Below, in pieces: positions 27,712 to 34,569 of a stretch of DNA of 64,000 bases. The stretch lies in the NCBI RefSeq assembly GCF_002802965.1, contig NZ_NXGA01000001.1, positions 3,817,343 to 3,881,342 on the forward strand. Direction: 5' to 3'. A model generated the notes under the pieces. The model saw nothing but the letters and a program-made list of their open reading frames with translations, was not told the DNA's origin and searched no databases. Source of the stretch: Sporolactobacillus pectinivorans (lineage in GTDB: Bacteria; Bacillota; Bacilli; Bacillales; Sporolactobacillaceae). A program made the position numbers and the translations under genes. Positions within the stretch are counted from its first letter, which is position 1; each line of letters starts with the position of its first letter.

Positions 27712-27733
27712 GGAGCCTGTATTGACAGGCTCC
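27712..27733 (-). terminator. Short hairpin (possible terminator)
   Basis: GGAGCCTG-6-CAGGCTCC is a perfect 8-bp stem followed on the minus strand by TTTTGCTTTG. It lies in a gene-poor stretch (27,440-28,160). Confidence 0.4.
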
Positions 27734-28013
27734 ACCAGTTTACTCTCCGTTATTCAGTTCCTTTTTTCAGAATACCTGTATCTCACTGAAATTGTCAAGG
27801 AATCGTTTTATCAGCCGTTTTGACTCTCGGGCAGATAGGGCTATAGAATTGATATTTCGAACCATTGCCCAATTTGTAATTTTGTTGATTTGTTCCGGTT
27901 TAATGTCGATTTTCTCACTGGTCGTGTCGATTCCCCTCCGGTTTTTGTTGATTCTTATGCTGGTTCCGTCGATTTTCCCTCTCTTTTATTACTTGCTGCA
28001 TCATGAGAATAAA

Positions 28014-28042
28014 AAAAGAGCCCCTTCACAGGGACCCGTTAA
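28014..28042 (-). terminator. Terminator downstream of the DUF3298 gene
   Basis: On the minus strand GTCCCT-GTGA-AGGGGC is followed by TC and seven T. It lies about 125 bases after the stop of the secreted DUF3298 protein. Confidence 0.5.
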
Positions 28043-28164
28043 GAATAAAAGGGGGAAAGCTAGATTATTCTTGCTTCAACATCTTAAGAATAGCGCCGAT
28101 TCCTTAAAAATCGCTTAATTTTGATAAATATTTGATTTCGAAATTTATAGTTGACACTTTGCAT

Positions 28165-28863
28165 CTACTTGAAAATTTTGTAGGGAACGTTCAGATGAAT
28201 GATTCCGTTCGAATACGGAGCCACCTCGTATTCCTGAAAAATGAGCACAATACCTTGATCATAAAAATAGTACTGTCCGTTGCGGTTATCGATGCTTTCG
28301 AATGCGTCAGCGAAAAAGTCATAGCGGCCCCTGTCTTTAAGGTCAATCATCCTTTTTTTAACAAATGTGTTTACTCTTTGCAGTTCTTCTTTATTTTTAA
28401 TGATGTCGCTCAATCGATATTCTTCTCCGGACCGATTGTCGAAATTATAGACTTTCTCATAGTGCATGCCATGTGCCCCGCCGGTGTAGGACTCATCGAT
28501 GAATGAAACGCTCAGCAACCGCGCATTATTATACCGGACAAAGGGTCTCGTACTAGCATAGTAAGAACTCGCCGCGCTGATCAGCCGGTCGTGTTCATAC
28601 TGCTTTTTGTATTTTCTGTCCGTCTTCTGGATGTCTTTTGCGTGTGAATAAAACGTTCGATTTATTTTTTCTTTACTGCGTTTCTGAATCCCTGATGTGA
28701 CAACGGGGTAAAAAATGTCATCCGAGAGTCTTTGTATTTTTATTTTCAGCGGAATCCATTGTCCGGTGCTCGCGCGGACCTCTGTAAAGCTATAAAAATT
28801 CATAAAAAGGAGCAGAATCAATACAAGAAGGGCCGCTAAAATTCGCCTGCCTGTGGCCGCCAT
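28165..28863 (-). CDS. Secreted or anchored DUF3298/DUF4163 protein (RsiV-like extracellular domain)
   Basis: The 232-residue protein has one N-terminal helix (about 7-25; signal peptide or anchor). A DUF4163 region is followed by a DUF3298 domain with the marker SYTGGAHGMHYE and DIIKNKEEL. The same domains form the lysozyme-sensing part of the anti-sigma factor RsiV and the tail of PdaC, but here no cytoplasmic anti-sigma or enzyme domain is present. It is monocistronic. Function unknown; wall-related binding is inferred. Confidence 0.7.
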   Translation of the reverse strand: MAATGRRILAALLVLILLLFMNFYSFTEVRASTGQWIPLKIKIQRLSDDIFYPVVTSGIQKRSKEKINRTFYSHAKDIQKTDRKYKKQYEHDRLISAASSYYASTRPFVRYNNARLLSVSFIDESYTGGAHGMHYEKVYNFDNRSGEEYRLSDIIKNKEELQRVNTFVKKRMIDLKDRGRYDFFADAFESIDNRNGQYYFYDQGIVLIFQEYEVAPYSNGIIHLNVPYKIFK

Positions 28864-28999
28864 ATCAAAGCCTCCCTTAATTCTTTACCCTTATTGTGCC
28901 CGAAAACGCGGGGACTATTGACATAGATGATGGACGATCAGGCCGCTTTGATACTTTTCCCCGCCCATTCCATGTAAAATGAAACTGGAGGCGATTGTG

Positions 29000-29293
29000 A
29001 TGATTATCATTCATGCCCTTTTCAAGGTAAAACATGAAGCAAGGGATCTATTCATTACCGAAACGGTACCGCTGATTGTCGGTTCGCGGATGGAAGCAGG
29101 CAACATTAGCTACAGCCTTTATGAAGACCTATCGGCGCCGGATACGTTTATCATGGTTGAGGAATGGAAAAATGAGCAGGCTGTTGAAGGGCACAACAAT
29201 TCCGCACATTTTGTTCGATTTGGTCTCAGAGCCGAATCATTTTTCAAGATTCCGACCCAAGTCAGAGTTTTCAACGCGGAGGAAAAAAGCTGA
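29000..29293 (+). CDS. Antibiotic-biosynthesis-monooxygenase (ABM) fold protein
   Basis: The 97-residue dimeric alpha+beta barrel type protein shows the pattern NISYSLYEDLSAPDTFIMVEEW and a following helix (EGHNNSAHFVRF), as in YgiN-like quinol monooxygenases. ATG 29,000 was chosen because GGAGG lies 8 bases upstream; an upstream ATG has none. The substrate is unknown. A strong terminator follows. Confidence 0.75.
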   Translation: MIIIHALFKVKHEARDLFITETVPLIVGSRMEAGNISYSLYEDLSAPDTFIMVEEWKNEQAVEGHNNSAHFVRFGLRAESFFKIPTQVRVFNAEEKS

Positions 29294-29319
29294 GAAACCA
29301 AAACTCCTGCAGGTCATCA

Positions 29320-29365
29320 AAAATGCCCTTCAGAAAGCTATCTGCGTTCTGAAAGGCATTTTTAT
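29320..29365 (+). terminator. Terminator of the ABM gene
   Basis: AAATGCC-C-TTCAGA ... TCTGAA-A-GGCATTT, a stem of about 13 bp followed by TTTTATT, lies 27 bases after the stop codon. Confidence 0.75.
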
Positions 29366-29463
29366 TCGGATCGTTTTTTCTGTCATAAAAAATGAGCAAA
29401 CGATTTGGAAATATCAGGATTAATGACACGGACTGTGATATTCTTAATAAAAGGGGCGGTCGT

Positions 29464-30096
29464 ATGTGGTTCACTGAGTCGGAATGCGTTCATGCCATGA
29501 AAGTAGCATCACACTATCTCGGATTCTCTTTCACAAGAAATGAATATTCAATCTGGCAGAACGCACATCCGGAATATCCGACGGCCGCCCAGGTTGCCCA
29601 TCGACTGCACGGATTTAATGAAGCAAAAGTGCAGGCTGGCTTGATTCCGAATGCCGTAGTCAAAACCTCAAATCAATTTTCTGACGATGAGCTGATGTCT
29701 GCTCTGAAAAACTGCTATCAGGAACTGGGTGGGAAATTCAGTGCACGCGCTTATCATGCATGGCGGAAAAAGCAGGATAAAATGCCGGCTCTCGACACAA
29801 TACGGAATAGACTGGGCAATATCGCCGAACTCCAAAAGAAGCTGGAGATGGATCCATCCAGTCTGAATGCAGCATCCATCTACGACAGCGATAAATGGAA
29901 AAATCCACTGATCCAATTCATCGCTGGACAGCTCAGCCTCAGGGCCTATAAAAAATGGGCCAAGGAACATAAGGGCCCGTCTGTTTCCGCTCTTCAACGC
30001 GATGTGGGCAGTTATGAAGAAGCTATTGTTGAAGCAATGAATCGCTACATACAGCAGATTAAAGACGGTGATCATATACCATTAAGGCATCACTAA
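29464..30096 (+). CDS. Protein of three homing-endonuclease-associated (HNH) repeats
   Basis: The 210-residue protein has three copies of the roughly 55-residue repeat found beside HNH endonucleases. Copy 1 is around SHYLGFSFTRNEYSIW, copy 2 around YQELGGKFSARAYHAW and copy 3, worn, around AGQLSLRAYKKWAKEHKGP; each ends in a [RHL]-G-[FNS]-[NIY]-EA type helix. No nuclease motif is present, so it is a probable stand-alone DNA binder. ATG 29,464 follows AAAGGGGCGG. It lies between core genes and the prophage. Confidence 0.65.
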   Translation: MWFTESECVHAMKVASHYLGFSFTRNEYSIWQNAHPEYPTAAQVAHRLHGFNEAKVQAGLIPNAVVKTSNQFSDDELMSALKNCYQELGGKFSARAYHAWRKKQDKMPALDTIRNRLGNIAELQKKLEMDPSSLNAASIYDSDKWKNPLIQFIAGQLSLRAYKKWAKEHKGPSVSALQRDVGSYEEAIVEAMNRYIQQIKDGDHIPLRHH

Positions 30097-30161
30097 CAAT
30101 GAACAGCTGTGTAAGCAAACCATTTTTAAGTCCGGCAAATATCGGGGGAGAGATTTCTGCA

Positions 30162-30344
30162 ATGCAGAACATTGGCCGGCTTTTTCTCAAAGTAATGGTT
30201 TTCGTTGGCCAATGGATGCTGTTCCGTTGGCTGCTCGATCTTACCGGATTCCCTCAAATTAACTCCGTTGCCAGTCTTTTCAGCATTGTACTGGTTTCAC
30301 TGGCTGCCTTGTTTTCGATGATTATTGTTTTTCGCAATCGCTAA
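30162..30344 (+). CDS. Small membrane protein
   Basis: The 60-residue protein has two hydrophobic helices (about 7-26 and 35-57) and a basic end. ATG 30,162 lies 9 bases after GGGGGAGAG. It follows the HNH-repeat gene by 65 bases and may be co-transcribed; not recognised. A terminator lies about 105 bases downstream. Confidence 0.5.
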   Translation: MQNIGRLFLKVMVFVGQWMLFRWLLDLTGFPQINSVASLFSIVLVSLAALFSMIIVFRNR

Positions 30345-30448
30345 TACTACCGCGGCTGGAAAAATAAGCATGTGAAAGAGTATTTTAACCAATAATCATG
30401 ACCATAATGATATTGTTTTCCCCAAACCTCAATACCCATTTGCTGTTA

Positions 30449-30475
30449 CCCCGCGCTTTGGCGTGGGGATTTTTA
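30449..30475 (+). terminator. Terminator after the small membrane protein
   Basis: CCCCGCGC-TTT-GGCGTGGGG followed by ATTTTTAT lies on the plus strand. The remaining bases to 30,730 hold no gene I can support and probably contain the prophage-host boundary. Confidence 0.75.
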
Positions 30476-30731
30476 TGTGCTCTTTATCCAGGAAACTCTA
30501 TTAAGGGCACAGGAAGGGAATTAATTTTATGAAAATATACATTCTTACCTGAAGGGTGAAAGAGCTATTTTGACACCTGAACGATGCAGATTCATTATAT
30601 GAGTTTAGCTAGTGCAGATAGGTTTCAGCACAAAAGACAGTGCATCTTCTCCAATTGCTTCTACTGTGAGACACGGCATCAGGAGTTTAAATCGGCCAAT
30701 TTGCCAATTTACGGCTAGGGTCATTATGTAT

Positions 30732-30749
30732 ACCCGGTCCATGCCGGGT
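30732..30749. repeat. Lysis-module hairpin, copy 1
   Basis: ACCCGG-TCCATG-CCGGGT is preceded on the plus strand by ATTATGTAT. Related hairpins follow the stops of two neighbouring minus-strand genes (31,120 and 31,673). Read on the minus strand each is followed by TACATAA rather than a T-run. Confidence 0.6.
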
Positions 30750-30800
30750 TTCTTATTCTGAAAAGTTTCAACGATTCAGTGCAGACTTCCAATTCCAGTT

Positions 30801-30998
30801 TTAGAAAATGCGTCTTCTTGTGCTTAAGAGGAAGATCGCGGCGATTAAGAAAAACGGGATGAATCTCCGTCTAGAAAAGCGATCGCGAAGGAATATGCCT
30901 CCCCGTGGATCCACGCCGTCCATTACTCCCCAATAAACCCTGCCATGACAGTCTCGAACTTCGACCGGTTGTCCTCGGTAACTCATTAAATAGTCCAT
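30801..30998 (-). CDS. Small protein with Sm-like N-terminus and membrane tail
   Basis: The 65-residue protein begins YLMSYRGQPVEVRDCHGRVYWGVMDGVDPRGGIFL, which resembles the Sm-like beta pattern of small Bacillales proteins of unknown role. A hydrophobic segment (FIPFFLIAAIFLL) and an arginine cluster follow. AAAAGGAATG precedes the ATG. It is either the last gene of the prophage lysis end or a host gene at the boundary. Confidence 0.5.
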   Translation of the reverse strand: MDYLMSYRGQPVEVRDCHGRVYWGVMDGVDPRGGIFLRDRFSRRRFIPFFLIAAIFLLSTRRRIF

Positions 30999-31119
30999 CT
31001 AATCATTCCTTTTAAATAATTTTTTATCACCTCAATCTAAATTATGTAATCTATGAATTGTTCGAGTGGATCATCTCATCAAGGATAGCGAAAATCCACG
31101 GTTACCGCCGGTTATGTAT

Positions 31120-31134
31120 GCCCGCATAGCGGGC
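31120..31134. repeat. Lysis-module hairpin, copy 2
   Basis: GCCCGC-ATA-GCGGGC is preceded on the plus strand by GTTATGTAT and followed by TTTTAAT. It sits 10 bases past the stop of the first LLH holin gene. Confidence 0.65.
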
Positions 31135-31144
31135 TTTTAATCTA

Positions 31145-31573
31145 TCATTTTGCAAGTAGTTGCTTAAATTCATCCACTGACAAGTCAGTAATCTTTCTTA
31201 CATCGGCCATGGTTGGTTCAACGGCTTTTTGGACTGCGCCCGTTTCCACTTCGCTTACACTTTCATCGGCACCCGTATTAATAGGCACGTCCTGCGCCGG
31301 TACGGTAGCGAACAATGCCTGCTCAGTTTTCATTTTCTGCACTTCTGCTTCAATGAAGGCTGATAGTTTGTCGCCGGTCAGTGACTTTAAACCCAGTCGC
31401 CGGGCTTCCTGGGCCACCATGTCAACAACCTTTTTATATTTTTCCTGACCGGATGCTGTAGACAGGTACTGTTCGGCATAGCGAACTGCAATACCGACAT
31501 AATCACTAATTTGTTTGTATTTGCCGGACGACCGAAATTGCTTGTAGAAAAAGCTGCCGATCGTTGTCATCAC
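31145..31573 (-). CDS. LLH-type phage holin, N-terminus apparently frameshifted
   Basis: The 142-residue open frame matches the second LLH holin downstream of the membrane helix (AVRYAEQYL, EARRLGLKSL, C-terminus DLSVDEFKQLLAK). The frame stays open upstream to 31,634 and there encodes SQYADTIILAVMTTIGSFFY, the expected membrane helix, but without a normal start. The ATG codons with GAGGAG (31,623-31,653) lie in another frame, separated by two runs of six T. Either a frameshift mutation or ribosomal slippage joins them. Confidence 0.65.
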   Translation of the reverse strand: MMTTIGSFFYKQFRSSGKYKQISDYVGIAVRYAEQYLSTASGQEKYKKVVDMVAQEARRLGLKSLTGDKLSAFIEAEVQKMKTEQALFATVPAQDVPINTGADESVSEVETGAVQKAVEPTMADVRKITDLSVDEFKQLLAK

Positions 31574-31672
31574 TGCCAGGATAATTGTGTCTGCATACTG
31601 AGAAAAAATAGAAAAAATTTCATAATGTTTTTAGCCGTGTCGAACATCTCCTCAGTAATATTGATTATGTAT

Positions 31673-31694
31673 CCACCGGTTTTTTAACCGGCGG
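31673..31694. repeat. Lysis-module hairpin, copy 3
   Basis: CCACCGGTT-TTTT-AACCGGCGG, an 8 of 9 bp stem, is preceded on the plus strand by ATTATGTAT. It lies 18 bases past the stop of the intact LLH holin. Confidence 0.6.
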
Positions 31695-31711
31695 CTTTCT
31701 TACATTATGTT

Positions 31712-32191
31712 TTATTTTGCAAGCAGTTTCTTCAACTCGGCTAATGTCAAGTCCCCAACCTTCTTGGCATCTTCAGCCACAACATTTGCTGCTACCTGAA
31801 CAACCGGCTGTGCCGCTTCTGCGACCATTTCTGAACTGTCTGCCGGTGCTTCGGTTGACGCGTCTTGAGCAGGTGCGTTGGCATAAGAGACAAGTTGCGT
31901 TTTCAGGCTGCATACAGAAGACTCAATCAGCGCTTTGATGTTATCCGGATCCAGTTTGATATTTGCCTTCGATGCCAGCAGAGTCAGATATTGAGAAGCG
32001 ACCCGATATTTCTGTTCGCCTGCAGTTCCAGCTGGAAGCGCTTGTTCGGCGTAACGAACCGCGCGATCAGCGAACGTTTCAAGATGATGAGACTGAACAA
32101 ACTTCTTAACCGGATTGATCAGGAAACCGGCTACCACTGGAATGAGTGCCAATAGAATAGTGTCAATGGAATTAAAAATTAATGTCTGCAT
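31712..32191 (-). CDS. LLH-type phage holin (intact copy)
   Basis: The 159-residue protein has an N-terminal membrane helix (about 8-26), then the LLH pattern DRAVRYAEQAL, a linker rich in Ala, Pro and Glu, and the C-terminal motif DLTLAELKKLLAK shared with the neighbouring paralogue. GGGAGAG precedes the ATG. Holins permeabilise the membrane to release endolysin. It lies directly after the endolysin gene. Confidence 0.8.
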   Translation of the reverse strand: MQTLIFNSIDTILLALIPVVAGFLINPVKKFVQSHHLETFADRAVRYAEQALPAGTAGEQKYRVASQYLTLLASKANIKLDPDNIKALIESSVCSLKTQLVSYANAPAQDASTEAPADSSEMVAEAAQPVVQVAANVVAEDAKKVGDLTLAELKKLLAK

Positions 32192-32205
32192 GAATGATCT
32201 CTCCC

Positions 32206-33183
32206 TTATTTAACTCGTATTTTTTGTTTCAGATAAATGGTGTACTTGCTGTTCAGATGGTTCCAAGACTTGATCTGACTGATTGACACGCCATAATGAG
32301 CGGCCAATCTTCCTACTGTATCGCCATCTGTGACAATATGATAAACGGCAGGTGCCGATTTAGGTGCGGGTTTGCTAACCTGCTGTGACAAGTAGGCGGC
32401 TGCCACATAAACCTGGCTGTTATTGCTCTTAAGCGCCGCCCATCCGCCTGATATGGAGATCACCCGTACCTTGTCCCCATGGTTAAGTGTTCCAATGGCT
32501 GCACCATTCGGTGACTTTCTGATATTAAGCCTGTCCGTCGTAACAAAATACGAGGTTGTCTTGACAGCGGCAGTGACTGGGGCGCGAGCGCCCACAGCGG
32601 TGGCTTCCAGCGGATTGAGCAACAAGCTGTTAAAGTCGGCACCGGAAACATTCTCATCCACATCCCCCGCGATGCCTGGCACACGGGCGTCTGAACAATG
32701 TTGCCATGCGGCGTAGGTCGTCACAAGCGGTTTATAAGCATATTGCGCATACCATAGCGGGATACCCGGATGATGGCCACGGAGATTGTCCAAGTAGAAA
32801 TAGCCCATTGAGTACAATCCAACCTTCTTGCCACTAAGTTGCTTCAGCTCTGTGAAGAACGTGAACATGCTGGTGACAAGTTGGCCGCCTGCATGGTTGA
32901 CTTCCAAGTCCAGCATGAGTGCTAAATCCAGCGGTTGTCCCTTGACGATAGACCAAAAATACCGTGCTTCTTTCTGTGCGGATGCCGGGTCAAAAAAATT
33001 TGCAAAATGGTAACCCCCGATTTTCAAGCCTGCTTTATGTGCGCCCGAAACGTTGCGTTTAAACGTTGGATCGGCGTATGAGGCACCCTGAGATGCCTTT
33101 ATAAAGGCGAAAGAATAGCCCGCAGCAGCTACTCTTTCCCAGTCTACAGTGCCCTGCCAGTTCGAAACATCAATTCCTTTCAA
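32206..33183 (-). CDS. Endolysin: GH25 muramidase with SH3b and LysM domains
   Basis: The protein of about 325 residues has an N-terminal GH25 lysozyme fold (KGIDVSNWQG, LMLDLEVNH with the acidic catalytic pair, WYAQYAY, WQHCSDA). An SH3-like wall-binding domain follows (about 210-270, TDRLNIRKSPNG) and then one C-terminal LysM (YHIVTDGDTVGRLAAHYGVS). TTG 33,183 is preferred (AGAGGTG 7 bases upstream); a GTG three codons earlier is possible. It releases phage or tail particles by cutting peptidoglycan. Confidence 0.92.
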   Translation of the reverse strand: MKGIDVSNWQGTVDWERVAAAGYSFAFIKASQGASYADPTFKRNVSGAHKAGLKIGGYHFANFFDPASAQKEARYFWSIVKGQPLDLALMLDLEVNHAGGQLVTSMFTFFTELKQLSGKKVGLYSMGYFYLDNLRGHHPGIPLWYAQYAYKPLVTTYAAWQHCSDARVPGIAGDVDENVSGADFNSLLLNPLEATAVGARAPVTAAVKTTSYFVTTDRLNIRKSPNGAAIGTLNHGDKVRVISISGGWAALKSNNSQVYVAAAYLSQQVSKPAPKSAPAVYHIVTDGDTVGRLAAHYGVSISQIKSWNHLNSKYTIYLKQKIRVK

Positions 33184-33258
33184 TAATTTCACCTCTCATT
33201 TTCTAAAATGCTGGATTTCCCGGATCTCAAAATACAGTGGTGACGAATACCAGGATCC

Positions 33259-33327
33259 TTAGAAACAAAATGTGAGAACTAAGGCAATAGCAAACGTAAC
33301 AGCCTGGTATCCCAGCTTTTTAAGCAT
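33259..33327 (-). CDS. Very small hydrophobic peptide in the lysis module
   Basis: The 22-codon frame MLKKLGYQAVTFAIALVLTF... is a positively charged N-terminus plus a single membrane helix, with AAGAGATG upstream of the ATG. It lies 14 bases after another tiny frame and before the endolysin. It could be a pinholin, a type I toxin-like peptide or chance. Confidence 0.35.
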   Translation of the reverse strand: MLKKLGYQAVTFAIALVLTFCF

Positions 33328-33341
33328 GATGATCATCTCTT

Positions 33342-33446
33342 TCAAATGAGCTGTACAAAAAGCGCAGCAAGATAGGCAACACCACAAGCCAGTTCGCCGA
33401 CAATACCATGAATGGAGGCGGTCAAATCTGAACGGGCTGTACACAT
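33342..33446 (-). CDS. Small hydrophobic peptide in the lysis module
   Basis: The 34-codon frame starts MCTARSDLTASIHGIVGELA and continues as a helix-like ACGVAYLAALFVQLI. It lies between xhlA (after a terminator) and the 22-codon peptide. The ribosome site is weak (GGATCTCC). Possible holin partner; low confidence. Confidence 0.3.
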   Translation of the reverse strand: MCTARSDLTASIHGIVGELACGVAYLAALFVQLI

Positions 33447-33479
33447 TAAAGGAGATCCAGAAGGCAATCAGGATAAAAA

Positions 33480-33508
33480 AATGATGACAAAAGAAGAATT
33501 TGTCATCC
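33480..33508 (-). terminator. Terminator after xhlA
   Basis: On the minus strand GATGACAAA-TTCTTC-TTTTGTCATC is followed by ATTTTTTT. It lies about 40 bases past the xhlA stop and separates the tail operon from the endolysin/holin genes. Confidence 0.75.
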
Positions 33509-33548
33509 AGTGAGCTAATTTCTTAATGCTTTTGTTATACAAAATGGA

Positions 33549-33863
33549 TCACCCGCCAAAATGGGCCAGTACGAATGAGACAACAGCGCCGATCATTCCG
33601 CCCAACAAAATGGTTAAAACCGCACCCCACGGAGGCAAACTTTGGAGCGCTTTTCCAGACATTTTAATGATCAATTCTCGCAAATCGCTGAAATGAGCTT
33701 CGTTGTCATGCTTGATATCACTCATGTCATCCTTAATTCCAGATATATCGTCCCTTAAATTAGCGACATCGCGCGACAACTGGCCATAATTTTGTTCTAG
33801 CGTGCCGACTTTCGTTTTTAGGATTGCAACATCTGTTATCATGTCAGTTTCCACATCATTCAT
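33549..33863 (-). CDS. xhlA: XhlA-like phage lysis protein
   Basis: The 104-residue protein has a heptad-repeat coiled coil (about 10-60: VGTLEQNYGQLSRDVANLRDD) and one C-terminal membrane helix (about 80-100, GAVLTILLGGMIGAVVSFVL). This is the XhlA/haemolysin architecture known from PBSX, where it works with a holin and amidase. AATAGGAGATGA precedes the ATG. Confidence 0.82.
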   Translation of the reverse strand: MNDVETDMITDVAILKTKVGTLEQNYGQLSRDVANLRDDISGIKDDMSDIKHDNEAHFSDLRELIIKMSGKALQSLPPWGAVLTILLGGMIGAVVSFVLAHFGG

Positions 33864-33869
33864 CTCCTA

Positions 33870-34094
33870 TTAACCAGCTGTAGATCCAACAAGTGCCTGT
33901 ACCGCAGGCCCGATCAGTGCCACAATGGCACTCACTTGTCCGGCTGTTGCTGTAAACTGATCGAGCGTGATGTGTACTGATCCGTTGACATTGTCGCCCG
34001 TGGTCGAGTCTGTACCGCTGTAATAGAGAATGACCCCGGTGTAGTTTCCACTGCCATCTTTGACAAAACCTGCGTTGTTAAGTGTGTAGTTCAT
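33870..34094 (-). CDS. Small prophage protein of unknown function
   Basis: The 74-residue protein with beta-strand pattern (NYTGVILYYSGTDSTTG) and an Ala/Val-rich C-terminal helix follows GGAGGAATCACC. It sits between tail spike/DUF1617 genes and xhlA, where many Firmicute phages have small tail or lysis accessory genes. Confidence 0.6.
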   Translation of the reverse strand: MNYTLNNAGFVKDGSGNYTGVILYYSGTDSTTGDNVNGSVHITLDQFTATAGQVSAIVALIGPAVQALVGSTAG

Positions 34095-34131
34095 GGTGAT
34101 TCCTCCTAAAATTTTGTATTAAAAAAGCACC

Positions 34132-34569
34132 TTATTTGGCACTCTTCTTGGCTCCTGCTTTTTCAAATTGGTCACACAGATAATCGTAGGTGTCAGCTTC
34201 CTGACCTGTTAATTCCTTATCGCATTCATCAAGTATTTTTTTCACTGTCAGCATAACAACCTGATTATCTCCACCGTCAATGACTCGTTCTTCCTCATAC
34301 AGTTCTTTTCGGGCTGCCATAAAGTGGTCTAAATTCTTAATATCTAGCAGTTCCTGACCAGCCTTCCTATACGTCTTCGGTTCGCCGTCTTCACCAAGAT
34401 TGCATTCCTCCTTCCGCATGTCCTGCTCATCTTTCGCAAAATCGTCTAGCTTCGCTTGCAGCAACCGGATAAACTTTGTCCGATGTCTGGACTGCTGACC
34501 CCTCAGAGAGAGTGAGTATAATAGATTGATAGATAGTACGAGTTTCTGATTTTCGATTCTAATTTCCAT
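34132..34569 (-). CDS. DUF1617-like phage protein
   Basis: The 145-residue helical, charged protein (SLRGQQSRHRTKFIRLLQAKL ...) resembles DUF1617 proteins coded just after the tail spike in siphoviruses. Its ATG overlaps the spike stop (TAATG), so it is translationally coupled. Role unknown. Confidence 0.6.
   Translation of the reverse strand: MEIRIENQKLVLSINLLYSLSLRGQQSRHRTKFIRLLQAKLDDFAKDEQDMRKEECNLGEDGEPKTYRKAGQELLDIKNLDHFMAARKELYEEERVIDGGDNQVVMLTVKKILDECDKELTGQEADTYDYLCDQFEKAGAKKSAK

Noticed and set aside
27792..28118. Plus-strand frame of 108 codons resembling a membrane protein
   Set aside because: No ribosome site; it contains the minus-strand terminator at 28,014-28,042 and a low-complexity GTCGATT-rich stretch.
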